From assembly GCA_963601915.1 (NCBI GenBank), contig CAVCGL010000001.1, positions 62,001 through 126,000 of the forward strand: a stretch of 64,000 bases of DNA. The letters run 5' to 3'. The notes below the pieces were generated by a model that ran no database searches, was not told the origin of the DNA, and saw only the letters and a program-made list of their open reading frames with translations. Numbering within the stretch: the first letter of the stretch is position 1; each line of letters starts with the position of its first letter. The stretch is from Butyricicoccus_A sp963601915. GTDB taxonomy: Bacteria; Bacillota; Clostridia; Oscillospirales; Butyricicoccaceae. A program made the position numbers and the translations under genes. Below are positions 42,244-49,916 of this stretch, one piece after another.

Positions 42244-42275
42244 AAAAGGTCCGCGCAGCAATGTGCGGGTCTTTT
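42244..42275 (+). terminator. Terminator after amt-PII
   Basis: The stem AAAAGGTCCGC / GCGGGTCTTTT is followed by CCTCTTTG. Confidence 0.8.
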
Positions 42276-42332
42276 CCTCTTTGCATTCTATGAAAAAATG
42301 GCATATACTAGAAGCTGTTAGAGGTGATTTGT

Positions 42333-43022
42333 TTGAAAAAGAACTTGTTGAAAACGCGGCTGCTCATGTACTTCGCTGGATTGTTTATCATGACAGCGGG
42401 CATCGCCGTATCCGTCAAATCCAATCTCGGTGTTTCACCGGTCAGTTCGATTCCGTATACCATTACCTGCGTGTGGGGCATTGAGATGGGCAAGGCAACT
42501 ATTTTGTTTCATATTGTCTTGGTGCTGCTGCAAATTCTAATTTTGCGGCGGGCATTCCGTATCAAAAATCTTTTGCAGATTTTGGTCGGCGTGGTGTTTG
42601 GCTATTTTACTACATTTTGCAATTGGTGTGTGGCGTTTTTGCCGACGCCGGAAAATCTGGCCATTCGCTTGGGCATGATGCTGTGCAGCACGGTACTCAT
42701 TGCGGTTGGTATTTTCTTTTATCTGCCGCCGGATATTATGCCGCTGGCGGGTGAGGGCGCCATGTCGGCGGTCTCTCAGGTGACAGGCATTGCCTTTTCA
42801 AAAGTCAAAATCGGCTTTGATGTGTCAATGGTTACTATTTCGCTGATTACTTGTCTATTGTGCATTCATAGCTTGGGCAGTGTCGGCATCGGAACCATTA
42901 TCGCGGCCTTTTTGGTCGGCACGATTTTGGGTCTTGTCACGAAAAAGTTCGGCGCGTGGAGAAATCATATCTTGCAGCTCGATCCGCCTGCGCGGGCAAA
43001 GGAACTGGAAAACGTGCAGTGA
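42333..43022 (+). CDS. YczE/YitT-like multi-pass membrane protein
   Basis: 229 residues with five to six membrane helices. MYFAGLFIMTAGIAVSVKSNLGVSPVSSIPY near the N-terminus is the conserved start of the YczE / DUF6198 family. Near the C-terminus, GSVGIGTIIAAFLVGTILGLV is the other strongly conserved block. The probable start is TTG (42333) with AGAGGTG 7 bases upstream; an in-frame GTG at 42324 is the alternative. Function is unknown; members are proposed transporters or regulators. It is followed 70 bases later by the small lipoprotein gene. Confidence 0.82.
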   Translation: MKKNLLKTRLLMYFAGLFIMTAGIAVSVKSNLGVSPVSSIPYTITCVWGIEMGKATILFHIVLVLLQILILRRAFRIKNLLQILVGVVFGYFTTFCNWCVAFLPTPENLAIRLGMMLCSTVLIAVGIFFYLPPDIMPLAGEGAMSAVSQVTGIAFSKVKIGFDVSMVTISLITCLLCIHSLGSVGIGTIIAAFLVGTILGLVTKKFGAWRNHILQLDPPARAKELENVQ

Positions 43023-43092
43023 GAAGAACCTTGGTATAAAATTTGTGTATTTCGGGAAACTAAAGGTAAATAAGCCTTTGGAGGTAATACGC

Positions 43093-43449
43093 ATGAAAAA
43101 AAGATGGGGCATGATGGGCATGTCTGTTTGCCTGTTGGCACTGCTGCTCACGGGCTGCGGCATGTCCAATACCGCAACGGATCAGAATACAACGACGGAG
43201 ACAGAGACGCAGACGCGAACCGATACCGGTTCAGGCTCTGGATGGGTAGACGAAAACGGCGATGGCATCATTGGCAATGATGGCACCGGCTATACAGAGG
43301 ACAATGGCTCTGTCACAGGCGATGTGGAAAGTGCGGCGGATGATTTAGGCCGTGCCGTCGAAAACGGCGCAGAAGACGTCACGGACGGTGCCGTCGGAGA
43401 TACCCAGACCAATCGCACGACAACGGACGAAACAACGACAAAACGATAA
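43093..43449 (+). CDS. Small Thr/Asp/Gly-rich lipoprotein
   Basis: 118 residues. A lipoprotein signal is clear: MKKRWGMMGMSVCLLALLLTGC, with the lipobox LLTGC at residues 18-22. The mature part is low complexity: Thr/Glu repeats, then WVDENGDGIIGNDGTGYTED, an EF-hand-like Asp/Gly loop, and a helical acidic segment (ESAADDLGRAVENGAEDV). It ends with a Thr-rich tail. Many Clostridia encode comparable small lipoproteins with this ending. No specific function. GGAGG lies upstream and a terminator follows. Confidence 0.82.
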   Translation: MKKRWGMMGMSVCLLALLLTGCGMSNTATDQNTTTETETQTRTDTGSGSGWVDENGDGIIGNDGTGYTEDNGSVTGDVESAADDLGRAVENGAEDVTDGAVGDTQTNRTTTDETTTKR

Positions 43450-43453
43450 AAAT

Positions 43454-43486
43454 AAAGCGGCAGCTGAAGTTTCAGCCGCCGCTTTT
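43454..43486. terminator. Terminator between lipoprotein gene and ilvA
   Basis: The stem AAAGCGGC-A-GCTGAA / TTCAGC-C-GCCGCTTT lies between convergent genes. Confidence 0.85.
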
Positions 43487-43505
43487 GCGTATATGCGTAT
43501 GAATG

Positions 43506-44717
43506 TTATTCTGCGCCGACAGTGCAGGTATAGCCTGCGCTGACAATTGCCTGCTGCAAAGCCTGTCCCTGTTCCTTGCCGCCGACTTCACAAACGACAT
43601 GTACGATCGCTTCGTTGATGTCGAGGTTTGCGTTGACGCGGTCGTGCTGGAACATGATGATGTTTGCATTCTGCTCGGCAATGATGCCAGCCAGACGCTC
43701 CAGAGAACCCGGCACATCCGGCATGACAATGTTGAACTTCATGTGACGGCAGCGGGTAACCAGACCCTTTTCTACAATACGATGAATGAAGCTTACATCA
43801 ATATTACCGCCGGACAGAACGCAAGCGACCTTCTTACCGGAGAAATCACGCTTGCCAGCGAGCAGAGCCGCCAGAGAGGAAGCACCTGCCGGTTCTACCA
43901 CCTGCTTGGTGCGCTCGAGCAGCAGCAGAATGGTTGCGGCGATGTCATCATCGGATACGGTTACCATGTCATCAACAAAGGCGTTGATGTGCTCCATGGT
44001 CTTGGTGCCCGGGCACTTGACGGCAATACCGTCTGCAATGGTGTGCACGTAGTCGCTGGCAATGATGCCTTCCTGATGGAAGGAGTTTGCGATTGCCGGT
44101 GCGCCCTCTGCCTGTACGCCGATGACCTGAATGCGCGGGTTGATCTGCTTCACGCAAGCAGCCACGCCGGACAACAGTCCGCCGCCGCCAGCCGGAACCA
44201 GAATGACATCAACAGCCGGCTGATCGCGCAGGATCTCCATGCCGATGGTACCCTGACCTGCCATAACATCCTCGTCATCAAACGGATGGATAAATGTAGC
44301 ACCGGTCTCTTCTACAATTTCCATTGCCTTGGCATAGGCATCATCGTAGCAGGAGCCGGACAGAACTACGTTTGCGCCGTAGCCCTTGGTTGCAGAAACC
44401 TTGGCAATCGGGGTGGAACGCGGCATGCAAATGGTAGCCGGAATGCCAATCTGTCTTGCGGCAAAAGCAACACCCTGCGCATGATTGCCTGCGGAAGAAG
44501 CGATAACGGATTTCAGTCCGCCTGCCTCGTACAGCTTCATAATCTTGTTGTATGCGCCGCGCACCTTAAAGGAACCGGTCTTCTGCTGGTTCTCGCATTT
44601 CAGAAATACCTCTGCGCCGGTCATGCCGGAGAAGGTAGTCGAAGAGGAGAGCGGGATATTATGAACGACCGGCTGCAGACGCTGCGCAGCTTCGTCGATG
44701 TCTTTGATTGTGATCAT
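43506..44717 (-). CDS. ilvA: Threonine ammonia-lyase (threonine dehydratase) with C-terminal ACT domain
   Basis: PLP enzyme that deaminates threonine to 2-oxobutyrate, the first committed step to isoleucine. 403 residues. The PLP lysine is in KTGSFKVRGAYNKI; ASSAGNHAQGVAFAA, the Gly-rich phosphate loop PAGGGGLLSGVAA and ACVLSGGNIDV follow. A single ACT domain closes the protein (about residues 330-403: KFNIVMPDVPGSLERLAGIIAE). Shorter ACT forms like this may be either biosynthetic or catabolic. The remaining ilv genes lie 25 kb away. It has a consensus-like promoter and AGGAGG. Confidence 0.93.
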   Translation of the reverse strand: MITIKDIDEAAQRLQPVVHNIPLSSSTTFSGMTGAEVFLKCENQQKTGSFKVRGAYNKIMKLYEAGGLKSVIASSAGNHAQGVAFAARQIGIPATICMPRSTPIAKVSATKGYGANVVLSGSCYDDAYAKAMEIVEETGATFIHPFDDEDVMAGQGTIGMEILRDQPAVDVILVPAGGGGLLSGVAACVKQINPRIQVIGVQAEGAPAIANSFHQEGIIASDYVHTIADGIAVKCPGTKTMEHINAFVDDMVTVSDDDIAATILLLLERTKQVVEPAGASSLAALLAGKRDFSGKKVACVLSGGNIDVSFIHRIVEKGLVTRCRHMKFNIVMPDVPGSLERLAGIIAEQNANIIMFQHDRVNANLDINEAIVHVVCEVGGKEQGQALQQAIVSAGYTCTVGAE

Positions 44718-44762
44718 TGGTAATCATTTCCTCCTGTTTGCTTTTTATTTTGATTCCGTTTT

Positions 44763-44829
44763 ATTGTATCATTCCTGTATAAGGAATTCAAGGGATTTGG
44801 TTGTATTTCAAAAACTTCCCTGTTATAAT
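44763..44829. promoter_or_regulatory. Divergent promoters for ilvA and the fumarase-beta-like gene
   Basis: Minus: TTGAAT (44786-44791), 17 bases, TACAAT (44763-44768) for ilvA. Plus: TTGTAT (44801-44806), 17 bases, TATAAT (44824-44829) for the hydro-lyase gene. The -35 boxes are nine bases apart. Confidence 0.75.
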
Positions 44830-44866
44830 AAAATAAGAATAAAATAACAGGAAATGAGGTTATTCG

Positions 44867-45430
44867 ATGGCACATTATGACTTGAAAACGTCGCAGCTGC
44901 GCGATTATGTTGGGGTACTCAAAGCGGGAGATACGGTATCTCTGACGGGCACCGTTTACACCGCACGCGATGCGGCACATAAGAAAATTCTGGCCGCACT
45001 GGAAAATGGCGAGCAGGTACCGTTTGATATTCAGGACTCTGTGGTATATTATGCAGGCCCGACACCGGCAAAGCCGGGACAGGTCATCGGCTCCTGCGGT
45101 CCGACAACTTCCGGTCGTATGGACCCGTTTTCTCCGACTCTGATTGAAAAGGGTCAGGTATGCATGATTGGCAAGGGTGTGCGCAATCAGAAGGTGCATG
45201 ATGCGATGCAGAAATACGGTTGTGTCTATATGGTTGCCATCGGCGGCGCAGGTGCGGTGATTGCAGATTCCGTCAAGTCGTTGGAGGTTGTTGCCTATGA
45301 TGAGCTGGGCTGTGAGTCGGTCAAGCGTCTGACGGTTGAAAATTTCCCGGCTATCGTATCTATGGATGCGCAGGGCGGCAGTCTGTATGCAACCGGTATT
45401 GCACAGTTCCGCACAGCGGACAAAGACTGA
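44867..45430 (+). CDS. Fumarate hydratase / tartrate dehydratase class I beta-subunit-like protein, without adjacent alpha subunit
   Basis: 187 residues matching the C-terminal (beta) domain of Fe-S class I fumarases. TVSLTGTVYTARDAAHKK, VVYYAGPTPAKPGQVIGSCGPTTSGRMD, MIGKGVRNQKV and YMVAIGGAGAVIADSVKS carry the substrate-binding residues. The alpha subunit that holds the [4Fe-4S] cluster is normally encoded immediately upstream; here the neighbour is the divergent ilvA and the gene has its own promoter. The partner must be elsewhere in the genome or the protein acts alone. Fumarase, tartrate dehydratase or a mesaconase-type activity cannot be told apart from this subunit. Confidence 0.88.
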   Translation: MAHYDLKTSQLRDYVGVLKAGDTVSLTGTVYTARDAAHKKILAALENGEQVPFDIQDSVVYYAGPTPAKPGQVIGSCGPTTSGRMDPFSPTLIEKGQVCMIGKGVRNQKVHDAMQKYGCVYMVAIGGAGAVIADSVKSLEVVAYDELGCESVKRLTVENFPAIVSMDAQGGSLYATGIAQFRTADKD

Positions 45431-45589
45431 TGAAATTTTGTCGGAAATTTCTGTAAAACTTGTGAAAATAGACATGGCTGATGGAATATCGCGGCAAGTT
45501 GATAAACAATGAATCAAAAAAATCAAAGTAATTGCTCAATGAAGGATTGAATAGCAAAAAGCATCTGACGAAAAGGGCGCATGGCATGA

Positions 45590-45618
45590 TTGACAAGTAA
45601 CATTTGTTACGATACAAT
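45590..45618 (+). promoter_or_regulatory. Hydrogenase promoter with internal palindrome
   Basis: TTGACA (45590-45595), a 17-base spacer, TACAAT (45613-45618). The spacer contains GTAACA-TT-TGTTAC (45597-45610), a 6-2-6 palindrome. CATTTGTTA is repeated at 45601 and 45620. A regulator bound here would occupy the space between -35 and -10. The 240 bases between the fumarase-beta gene and the hydrogenase gene hold nothing else evident. Confidence 0.75.
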
Positions 45619-45670
45619 ACATTTGTTAAGAATAAAACAAGCTCGCATTTTGGGAAGAGGAGAGGCGTGC

Positions 45671-47098
45671 ATGAGAAGTTTTGAGACCGACGTCCAAAAA
45701 ATAAAATATAAGGTACTTCGTGCAGTGGCGGAACACGCGCTGAACGAAAAAATGGAAGATGTATACTATTCCGTTCCGCTTGAGGTTATTCCGGGCAGAA
45801 AGCCGACGATGCGCTGTTGTATTTATAAGGAACGTGCAATTGTTGGTGAGCGCGTGCACACAGCGCTGGGCGGAGACCGCGGCGATAGCGTGATTCAGGT
45901 CATTGACATCGCCTGTGACGAATGTCCGGTAGATCGTTACACCGTCAGCAATGCCTGTCGTGGATGTCTGGCACATCGCTGCATGAAGGCCTGTCCAAAG
46001 GGCGCGATCAGCAGAACCAAATCCGGCAAGATGGAAATTGATCCGGAAAAATGCATTCACTGCGGACGCTGCGCAAAGGCCTGTCCGTATGAGGCAATTA
46101 CCGAGAACGTTCGTCCGTGTGAGCGCGCCTGCAAGGTCGGCGCTATCAAGATGAATGACTTGCAGAAGGCTGAAATCAATTATGACAAGTGCATCAGCTG
46201 CGGTGCCTGCGTGTTCCAGTGTCCGTTTGGTGCAGTGATAGACAATTCTTCCATTGTCGATGCGATTAAGCTGCTTCAGCAGGCGGACCATCGCGGCTAC
46301 TACACCGTGGCGATTGTCGCTCCGGCGATTGCCTCGCAGTTCAAGGGCGTCAAGCTGGGACAGGTCAAGCAGGCACTGCGCAACTTGGGCTTCCATGATG
46401 TTGTCGAAGCAGCACTCGGTGCCGATATGGTCGCAAAGAAAGAGTCTAAGGAGTTGGCGGAAAAGGGCTTCCTGACCTCTTCCTGCTGTCCGGCCTTTGT
46501 CAGCTACATCAAGAAGCACATGCCGGAAATGGCGGAGCATATCTCGCACAACCTGTCTCCTATGGCGGAACTTGGCAAGTACGTCAAGGAAAACAGCGCA
46601 TGGCCGGTGAAAACCGTATTTATTGGCCCATGTACCGCGAAGAAGGAAGAGCAAAAGCTGGAGCATGTCCGCCCGTGGGTAGACTGCGTGCTGACCTTTG
46701 AGGAAATGGTCGCGCTGCTGGATGCAGCGGACTGTGCACCGGAGGATCAGGGCGAATTGCCGATAAACGATGCTTCGTATTTTGGCCGTATTTTTGCTCG
46801 CTCCGGCGGTTTGACCGAAGCGGTTGTCGAGAGCATCAAGGAGCAGGAAATTGACTTTGAGCCGAAGGCAGCGGTTTGCAGCGGCATCGAACAGTGCAAG
46901 GTTGCTTTGCTCAAGGCAAAAATGGGCAAACTGGCGGAGAACTTTATCGAAGGCATGGCGTGTGAGGGCGGCTGCGTCAATGGTGCAGGTGCAATCAGTC
47001 ATCTGCCGACGGATAAGCGCTCGGTAGATACTTTTGCAAAGACAAGCTCGAAGGACGGCGTCAATATGTCGGTCGGCAGCTACGAGACCAAATTCTAA
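45671..47098 (+). CDS. Monomeric [FeFe]-hydrogenase (group B-like) with N-terminal 4Fe-4S clusters
   Basis: 475 residues. The N-terminal 100 residues are family-specific. Ferredoxin-like Cys motifs follow: CRGCLAHRCMKACP, CIHCGRCAKACP, RPCERACKV and CISCGACVFQCP. The H-cluster domain has L1 as FLTSSCCPAFVSYIKKHMP, L2 as FIGPCTAKKEEQK and L3 as EGMACEGGCVNGAGA, so all four H-cluster cysteines are present. The TSCCPAF form rather than TSCCPGW points to the group B hydrogenases, whose direction and partners are poorly known. Proton reduction during fermentation or a sensory role are both possible. Maturases HydEFG are not in the window. Confidence 0.88.
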   Translation: MRSFETDVQKIKYKVLRAVAEHALNEKMEDVYYSVPLEVIPGRKPTMRCCIYKERAIVGERVHTALGGDRGDSVIQVIDIACDECPVDRYTVSNACRGCLAHRCMKACPKGAISRTKSGKMEIDPEKCIHCGRCAKACPYEAITENVRPCERACKVGAIKMNDLQKAEINYDKCISCGACVFQCPFGAVIDNSSIVDAIKLLQQADHRGYYTVAIVAPAIASQFKGVKLGQVKQALRNLGFHDVVEAALGADMVAKKESKELAEKGFLTSSCCPAFVSYIKKHMPEMAEHISHNLSPMAELGKYVKENSAWPVKTVFIGPCTAKKEEQKLEHVRPWVDCVLTFEEMVALLDAADCAPEDQGELPINDASYFGRIFARSGGLTEAVVESIKEQEIDFEPKAAVCSGIEQCKVALLKAKMGKLAENFIEGMACEGGCVNGAGAISHLPTDKRSVDTFAKTSSKDGVNMSVGSYETKF

Positions 47099-47110
47099 TC
47101 AACAGAAGCG

Positions 47111-47146
47111 AAACACCAGAGACAGATTTTGTTTCTGGTGTTTTTT
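47111..47146 (+). terminator. Terminator after hydrogenase gene
   Basis: The stem AAACACCAGA / TCTGGTGTTT is followed by a T-run. Confidence 0.85.
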
Positions 47147-47199
47147 CTATGTCTTGATGCATAAGATGGGAGAGACGATACAAAGGGAGGCGTGTGGAT

Positions 47200-47754
47200 A
47201 TGCCTACTGTTTTTCTCAGCCCATCTACGCAGGAATATAATGCGTATTATGACGGCATGGGCAGTGAAGAATATTATATGAATCGGATTGCAGATGCCAT
47301 GGTGCCGGATTTGGAAGCGTCCGGCATTACGGTTTTGCGCAACAGCACCAGCGATACCGCGGTCACAAGCGCGCAGAAATCCAATGCGGGAAACGCAGAG
47401 TTTCATCTGGCGATTCATTCCAATGCCGCACCGGAGAACCTTGCGGGGACTCTGCGCGGCACAGATGTCTATTATTATACCGGCAGTGAGCAGGGCAGAC
47501 GAGCGGCAGATATTTTTGCCAATAATTTCAGTCTGATTTCTCCGACACCGCAGCTGGTCGATGTCATTCCGACGACCAATTTGGCGGAGCTTCGCCGTAC
47601 CGCTGCGCCAGCTATTCTCATTGAAATCGCATACCACGATAATCCGGATGATGCGAACTGGATTCGAGCCAACATTCGGGATATTGCGCGCAATCTGTCG
47701 GTATCCACGGCGGATTATTTCGGTGTGCCGTTTCGCCAGGCGGTGAGCGGGTGA
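47200..47754 (+). CDS. N-acetylmuramoyl-L-alanine amidase (Amidase_3 type)
   Basis: 184 residues forming only the catalytic domain of a zinc-dependent peptidoglycan amidase. TVFLSPSTQEYNAYYDGMGSEEY carries a changed first metal region (where the family usually has HGG, here SPST). FHLAIHSNAA holds the second metal histidine and AILIEIAYHDN the catalytic glutamate. No signal peptide is visible, as in small clostridial amidases linked with sporulation. ATG 47200 is preferred because AGGGAGG is 9 bases upstream; a GTG two codons before leaves too little space. Overlaps the deacetylase gene by four bases. Confidence 0.85.
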   Translation: MPTVFLSPSTQEYNAYYDGMGSEEYYMNRIADAMVPDLEASGITVLRNSTSDTAVTSAQKSNAGNAEFHLAIHSNAAPENLAGTLRGTDVYYYTGSEQGRRAADIFANNFSLISPTPQLVDVIPTTNLAELRRTAAPAILIEIAYHDNPDDANWIRANIRDIARNLSVSTADYFGVPFRQAVSG

Positions 47755-48635
47755 ATGTTCGCTGGATGATTGTGCAGGGGCGAACTGTGTTTACCGCAGG
47801 CATTGTGCTTGCGGCTCTGCTGTTTGCGGGCGGGTGCCTGTTTTCTCATCAAGTGTCTGTGTCCGCTGATCAGCCGGTCGTTTTGCTGCCGACAGCGATG
47901 TATCACAGCGTGACCGATGAAGGAGAGTCACCGGTACAGTATGTTATTTCGCCGTCTATGCTCGAGCGCGATCTGCAATATCTTCAAGCACACGGGCGGG
48001 AGACGATTACCATTCATGATTTGCTTGCTTATGTGAAACACGGCACAGAATTGCCGGAAAATCCAGTGCTATTGACGTTTGATGACGGATATTATAACAA
48101 TTATAAATACGCGTATCCGCTGCTCAAACAATATGGAATGCAGGCGGTGCTCTCGCCGGTCGGCAGTCTGACCGAGCAGTTTTCTCAAACCGACGATACA
48201 GAACATGAGGTCTGGTCGTACTGTACCAAGCAGGAACTCAAGGAAATGGCGGATTCCGGTGTGATCGAGATACAAAATCATTCGTATGATTTTCATGAGC
48301 TGAAGCCGCGCAAGGGCTGTCTGCGCATGGCAGGAGAGACCGAAGCCGCATATCGCCAGTGCTTTTTGTCCGACACGCAGCAGGCGCAGGATTTGTTTGT
48401 GTCAATCGGCATCTCGGCACCCGTGTGCTACACCTATCCATACGGTGCAGTGAATGCCGAGACGGCGGCACTGACAGAGGTGTACGGCTTTCCGGTCACC
48501 TTGAGCTGTGAAGAAGGGGTGACGGCAATTACACGTGATACCGCGTGCCTGAAGGGGATTCGGCGCAACAATCGAGACGGCAGGCTGACCAGTGAACAGT
48601 TTTGGGATGCCCTGCTTGCGAAAACGGAGGGATGA
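47751..48635 (+). CDS. Membrane-bound polysaccharide deacetylase (CE4)
   Basis: 294 residues. An N-terminal hydrophobic segment carries LLFAGGC, a plausible lipobox. The NodB-type fold includes TAMYHSVTDEGES, the metal/catalytic aspartates in PVLLTFDDGYYNN, the histidine pair in EIQNHSYDFHEL and the CYTYPYGA arginine-region equivalent. It would remove N-acetyl groups from a cell-wall or exopolysaccharide glycan outside the membrane. GTG 47751 is taken as start, overlapping the amidase stop (GTGA); ATG 47766 is the alternative. The pair suggests wall remodelling in one step. Confidence 0.87.
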   Translation: MNVRWMIVQGRTVFTAGIVLAALLFAGGCLFSHQVSVSADQPVVLLPTAMYHSVTDEGESPVQYVISPSMLERDLQYLQAHGRETITIHDLLAYVKHGTELPENPVLLTFDDGYYNNYKYAYPLLKQYGMQAVLSPVGSLTEQFSQTDDTEHEVWSYCTKQELKEMADSGVIEIQNHSYDFHELKPRKGCLRMAGETEAAYRQCFLSDTQQAQDLFVSIGISAPVCYTYPYGAVNAETAALTEVYGFPVTLSCEEGVTAITRDTACLKGIRRNNRDGRLTSEQFWDALLAKTEG

Positions 48636-48637
48636 CG

Positions 48638-48928
48638 ATGGGATGCAATGCTCCAAACGGCTGCCGCATCGCGGATCTGCGCTGCAAAGAGGTGATTAGC
48701 ATCAGCGATGGCAGTCGTCTCGGTTACGTCAGCGATGTGGAGATTGACACGTGCACCGGCAGGCTGTCGGCGATTGTCGTACCGGCCAAAAATAATTTGG
48801 CATTTTGGAATCGAAAACAGGACTATGTGATCCCGTGGGAGGCGATTCGCCGCATCGGCGATGACATTATTTTGACCAGCTTTTGCGCCAATGCACTGGA
48901 GTGGTCGGGAAATGCAAAAGAATTTTGA
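48638..48928 (+). CDS. YlmC/YmxH-family sporulation protein (PRC-barrel)
   Basis: 96 residues. CRIADLRCKEVISISDGSRLGYVSDVEIDTCTGRLSAIVVP is the YlmC/YmxH PRC-barrel pattern, ending in DYVIPWEAIRRIGDDIILT. The family is found throughout spore-forming Firmicutes and is often under sporulation sigma factors; its molecular job is unknown. The start at 48638 has GGAGGG six bases upstream. It follows the deacetylase within three bases, so amidase, deacetylase and this gene appear to form one operon. Confidence 0.88.
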   Translation: MGCNAPNGCRIADLRCKEVISISDGSRLGYVSDVEIDTCTGRLSAIVVPAKNNLAFWNRKQDYVIPWEAIRRIGDDIILTSFCANALEWSGNAKEF

Positions 48929-48953
48929 AAAAACGCGAAAATTTTTCTTGCGT

Positions 48954-49090
48954 TTGACACGGCGGTATGTTACACTTATCAAGTATGAAAAATACGCACA
49001 CATCGCGTAAGCGGCGTGGTGCCCTGTGGCATAGACGCAGGGTCGCTGCCAAATGGAACGATGTGGAGGAAACAACTTTAGGAGGATATT
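48954..49090 (+). promoter_or_regulatory. rpsB promoter and leader
   Basis: TTGACA (48954-48959), 17 bases, TATCAA (48977-48982). A leader of about 105 bases contains GCCCTG ... GACGCAGGGTC (around 49021-49055), able to fold into a hairpin. Such leaders often serve S2 autoregulation, but I cannot match this one to a known motif. Confidence 0.5.
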
Positions 49091-49093
49091 TCA

Positions 49094-49819
49094 ATGTCTG
49101 TAATTTCTATGAAGCAGCTGCTGGAAGCTGGCGTACACTTTGGTCATCAGACCAGAAGATGGAACCCGAAAATGGCTCAGTACATTTTCACCGAGAGAAA
49201 CGGTATCTACATTATCGATCTGCAGAAGACCGTAAAGAAGCTGGAGGAAGCTTACTTCTTCGTTCGTGATACCGCTGCTGCTGGCGAGTCCATTCTGTTC
49301 GTTGGCACCAAGAAGCAGGCTCAGGACGCTATCCGTGAGGAAGCTGAGCGCGCTGGTATGTTCTATGTAAACGCAAGATGGCTGGGCGGCATGCTGACCA
49401 ACTTCACCACCATGCGTACCCGTATCGCTCGTCTGAACCAGCTGAAGAAGATGCAGGAAGACGGCACCTTCGATCTGCTGCCGAAGAAGGAAGTTATCAA
49501 GCTGCAGCTGGAGATCGCTAAGCTGGAGAAGTACCTGGGCGGCGTAAAGGACATGAAGAAGCTGCCGGGCGCTATGTTCGTTGTAGATCCGCGCAAGGAA
49601 AAGAACGCAATCGCTGAGGCTCGCAAGCTGAAGATTCCGGTAGTTGCTATCGTTGATACCAACTGCGATCCGGACGAAGTTGATTACGTAATCCCGGGCA
49701 ACGATGACGCAATCCGCGCTATCAAGCTGATCTCTGCTACCATGGCTAACGCTGTACTGGAAGGCAAGCAGGGCGAGCAGCTGGCATCTGAGGAAGCTGA
49801 AGAGAAGGCTGCTGAGTAA
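49094..49819 (+). CDS. rpsB: 30S ribosomal protein S2
   Basis: A component of the small ribosomal subunit, needed for S1 binding. 241 residues with SVISMKQLLEAGVHFGHQTRRWNP, FVGTKKQAQDAIREEAER, WLGGMLTNFTTMR and VVAIVDTNCDPDEVDYVIPGNDD. AGGAGG is eight bases upstream. Codon use is extreme (GCT, CTG, AAG, CGT). tsf follows after a strong hairpin, the usual rpsB-tsf order. Confidence 0.98.
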   Translation: MSVISMKQLLEAGVHFGHQTRRWNPKMAQYIFTERNGIYIIDLQKTVKKLEEAYFFVRDTAAAGESILFVGTKKQAQDAIREEAERAGMFYVNARWLGGMLTNFTTMRTRIARLNQLKKMQEDGTFDLLPKKEVIKLQLEIAKLEKYLGGVKDMKKLPGAMFVVDPRKEKNAIAEARKLKIPVVAIVDTNCDPDEVDYVIPGNDDAIRAIKLISATMANAVLEGKQGEQLASEEAEEKAAE

Positions 49820-49843
49820 TCTCTGATACAAAGCAAAAAGAAA

Positions 49844-49877
49844 AAGCCCGCCGCGTTGTTTCGGGCGGGCTTTTTTC
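49844..49877 (+). terminator. Hairpin between rpsB and tsf
   Basis: The stem AGCCCGCC / GGCGGGCT with TTTTTT lies inside the rpsB-tsf operon. It is probably a partial terminator that lowers tsf relative to rpsB, or the end of rpsB if tsf has its own promoter; none is obvious in the 40 bases after it. Confidence 0.85.
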
Positions 49878-49916
49878 ACAAAAACGGAACGATTATATCT
49901 AGGAGGAATTTACACC

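Noticed and set aside
45597..45628. A standard Rex operator at the hydrogenase promoter
   Set aside because: The TTGTTA half-sites are not arranged as TTGTTAA-N4-TTAACAA. The palindrome is reported without naming the regulator.
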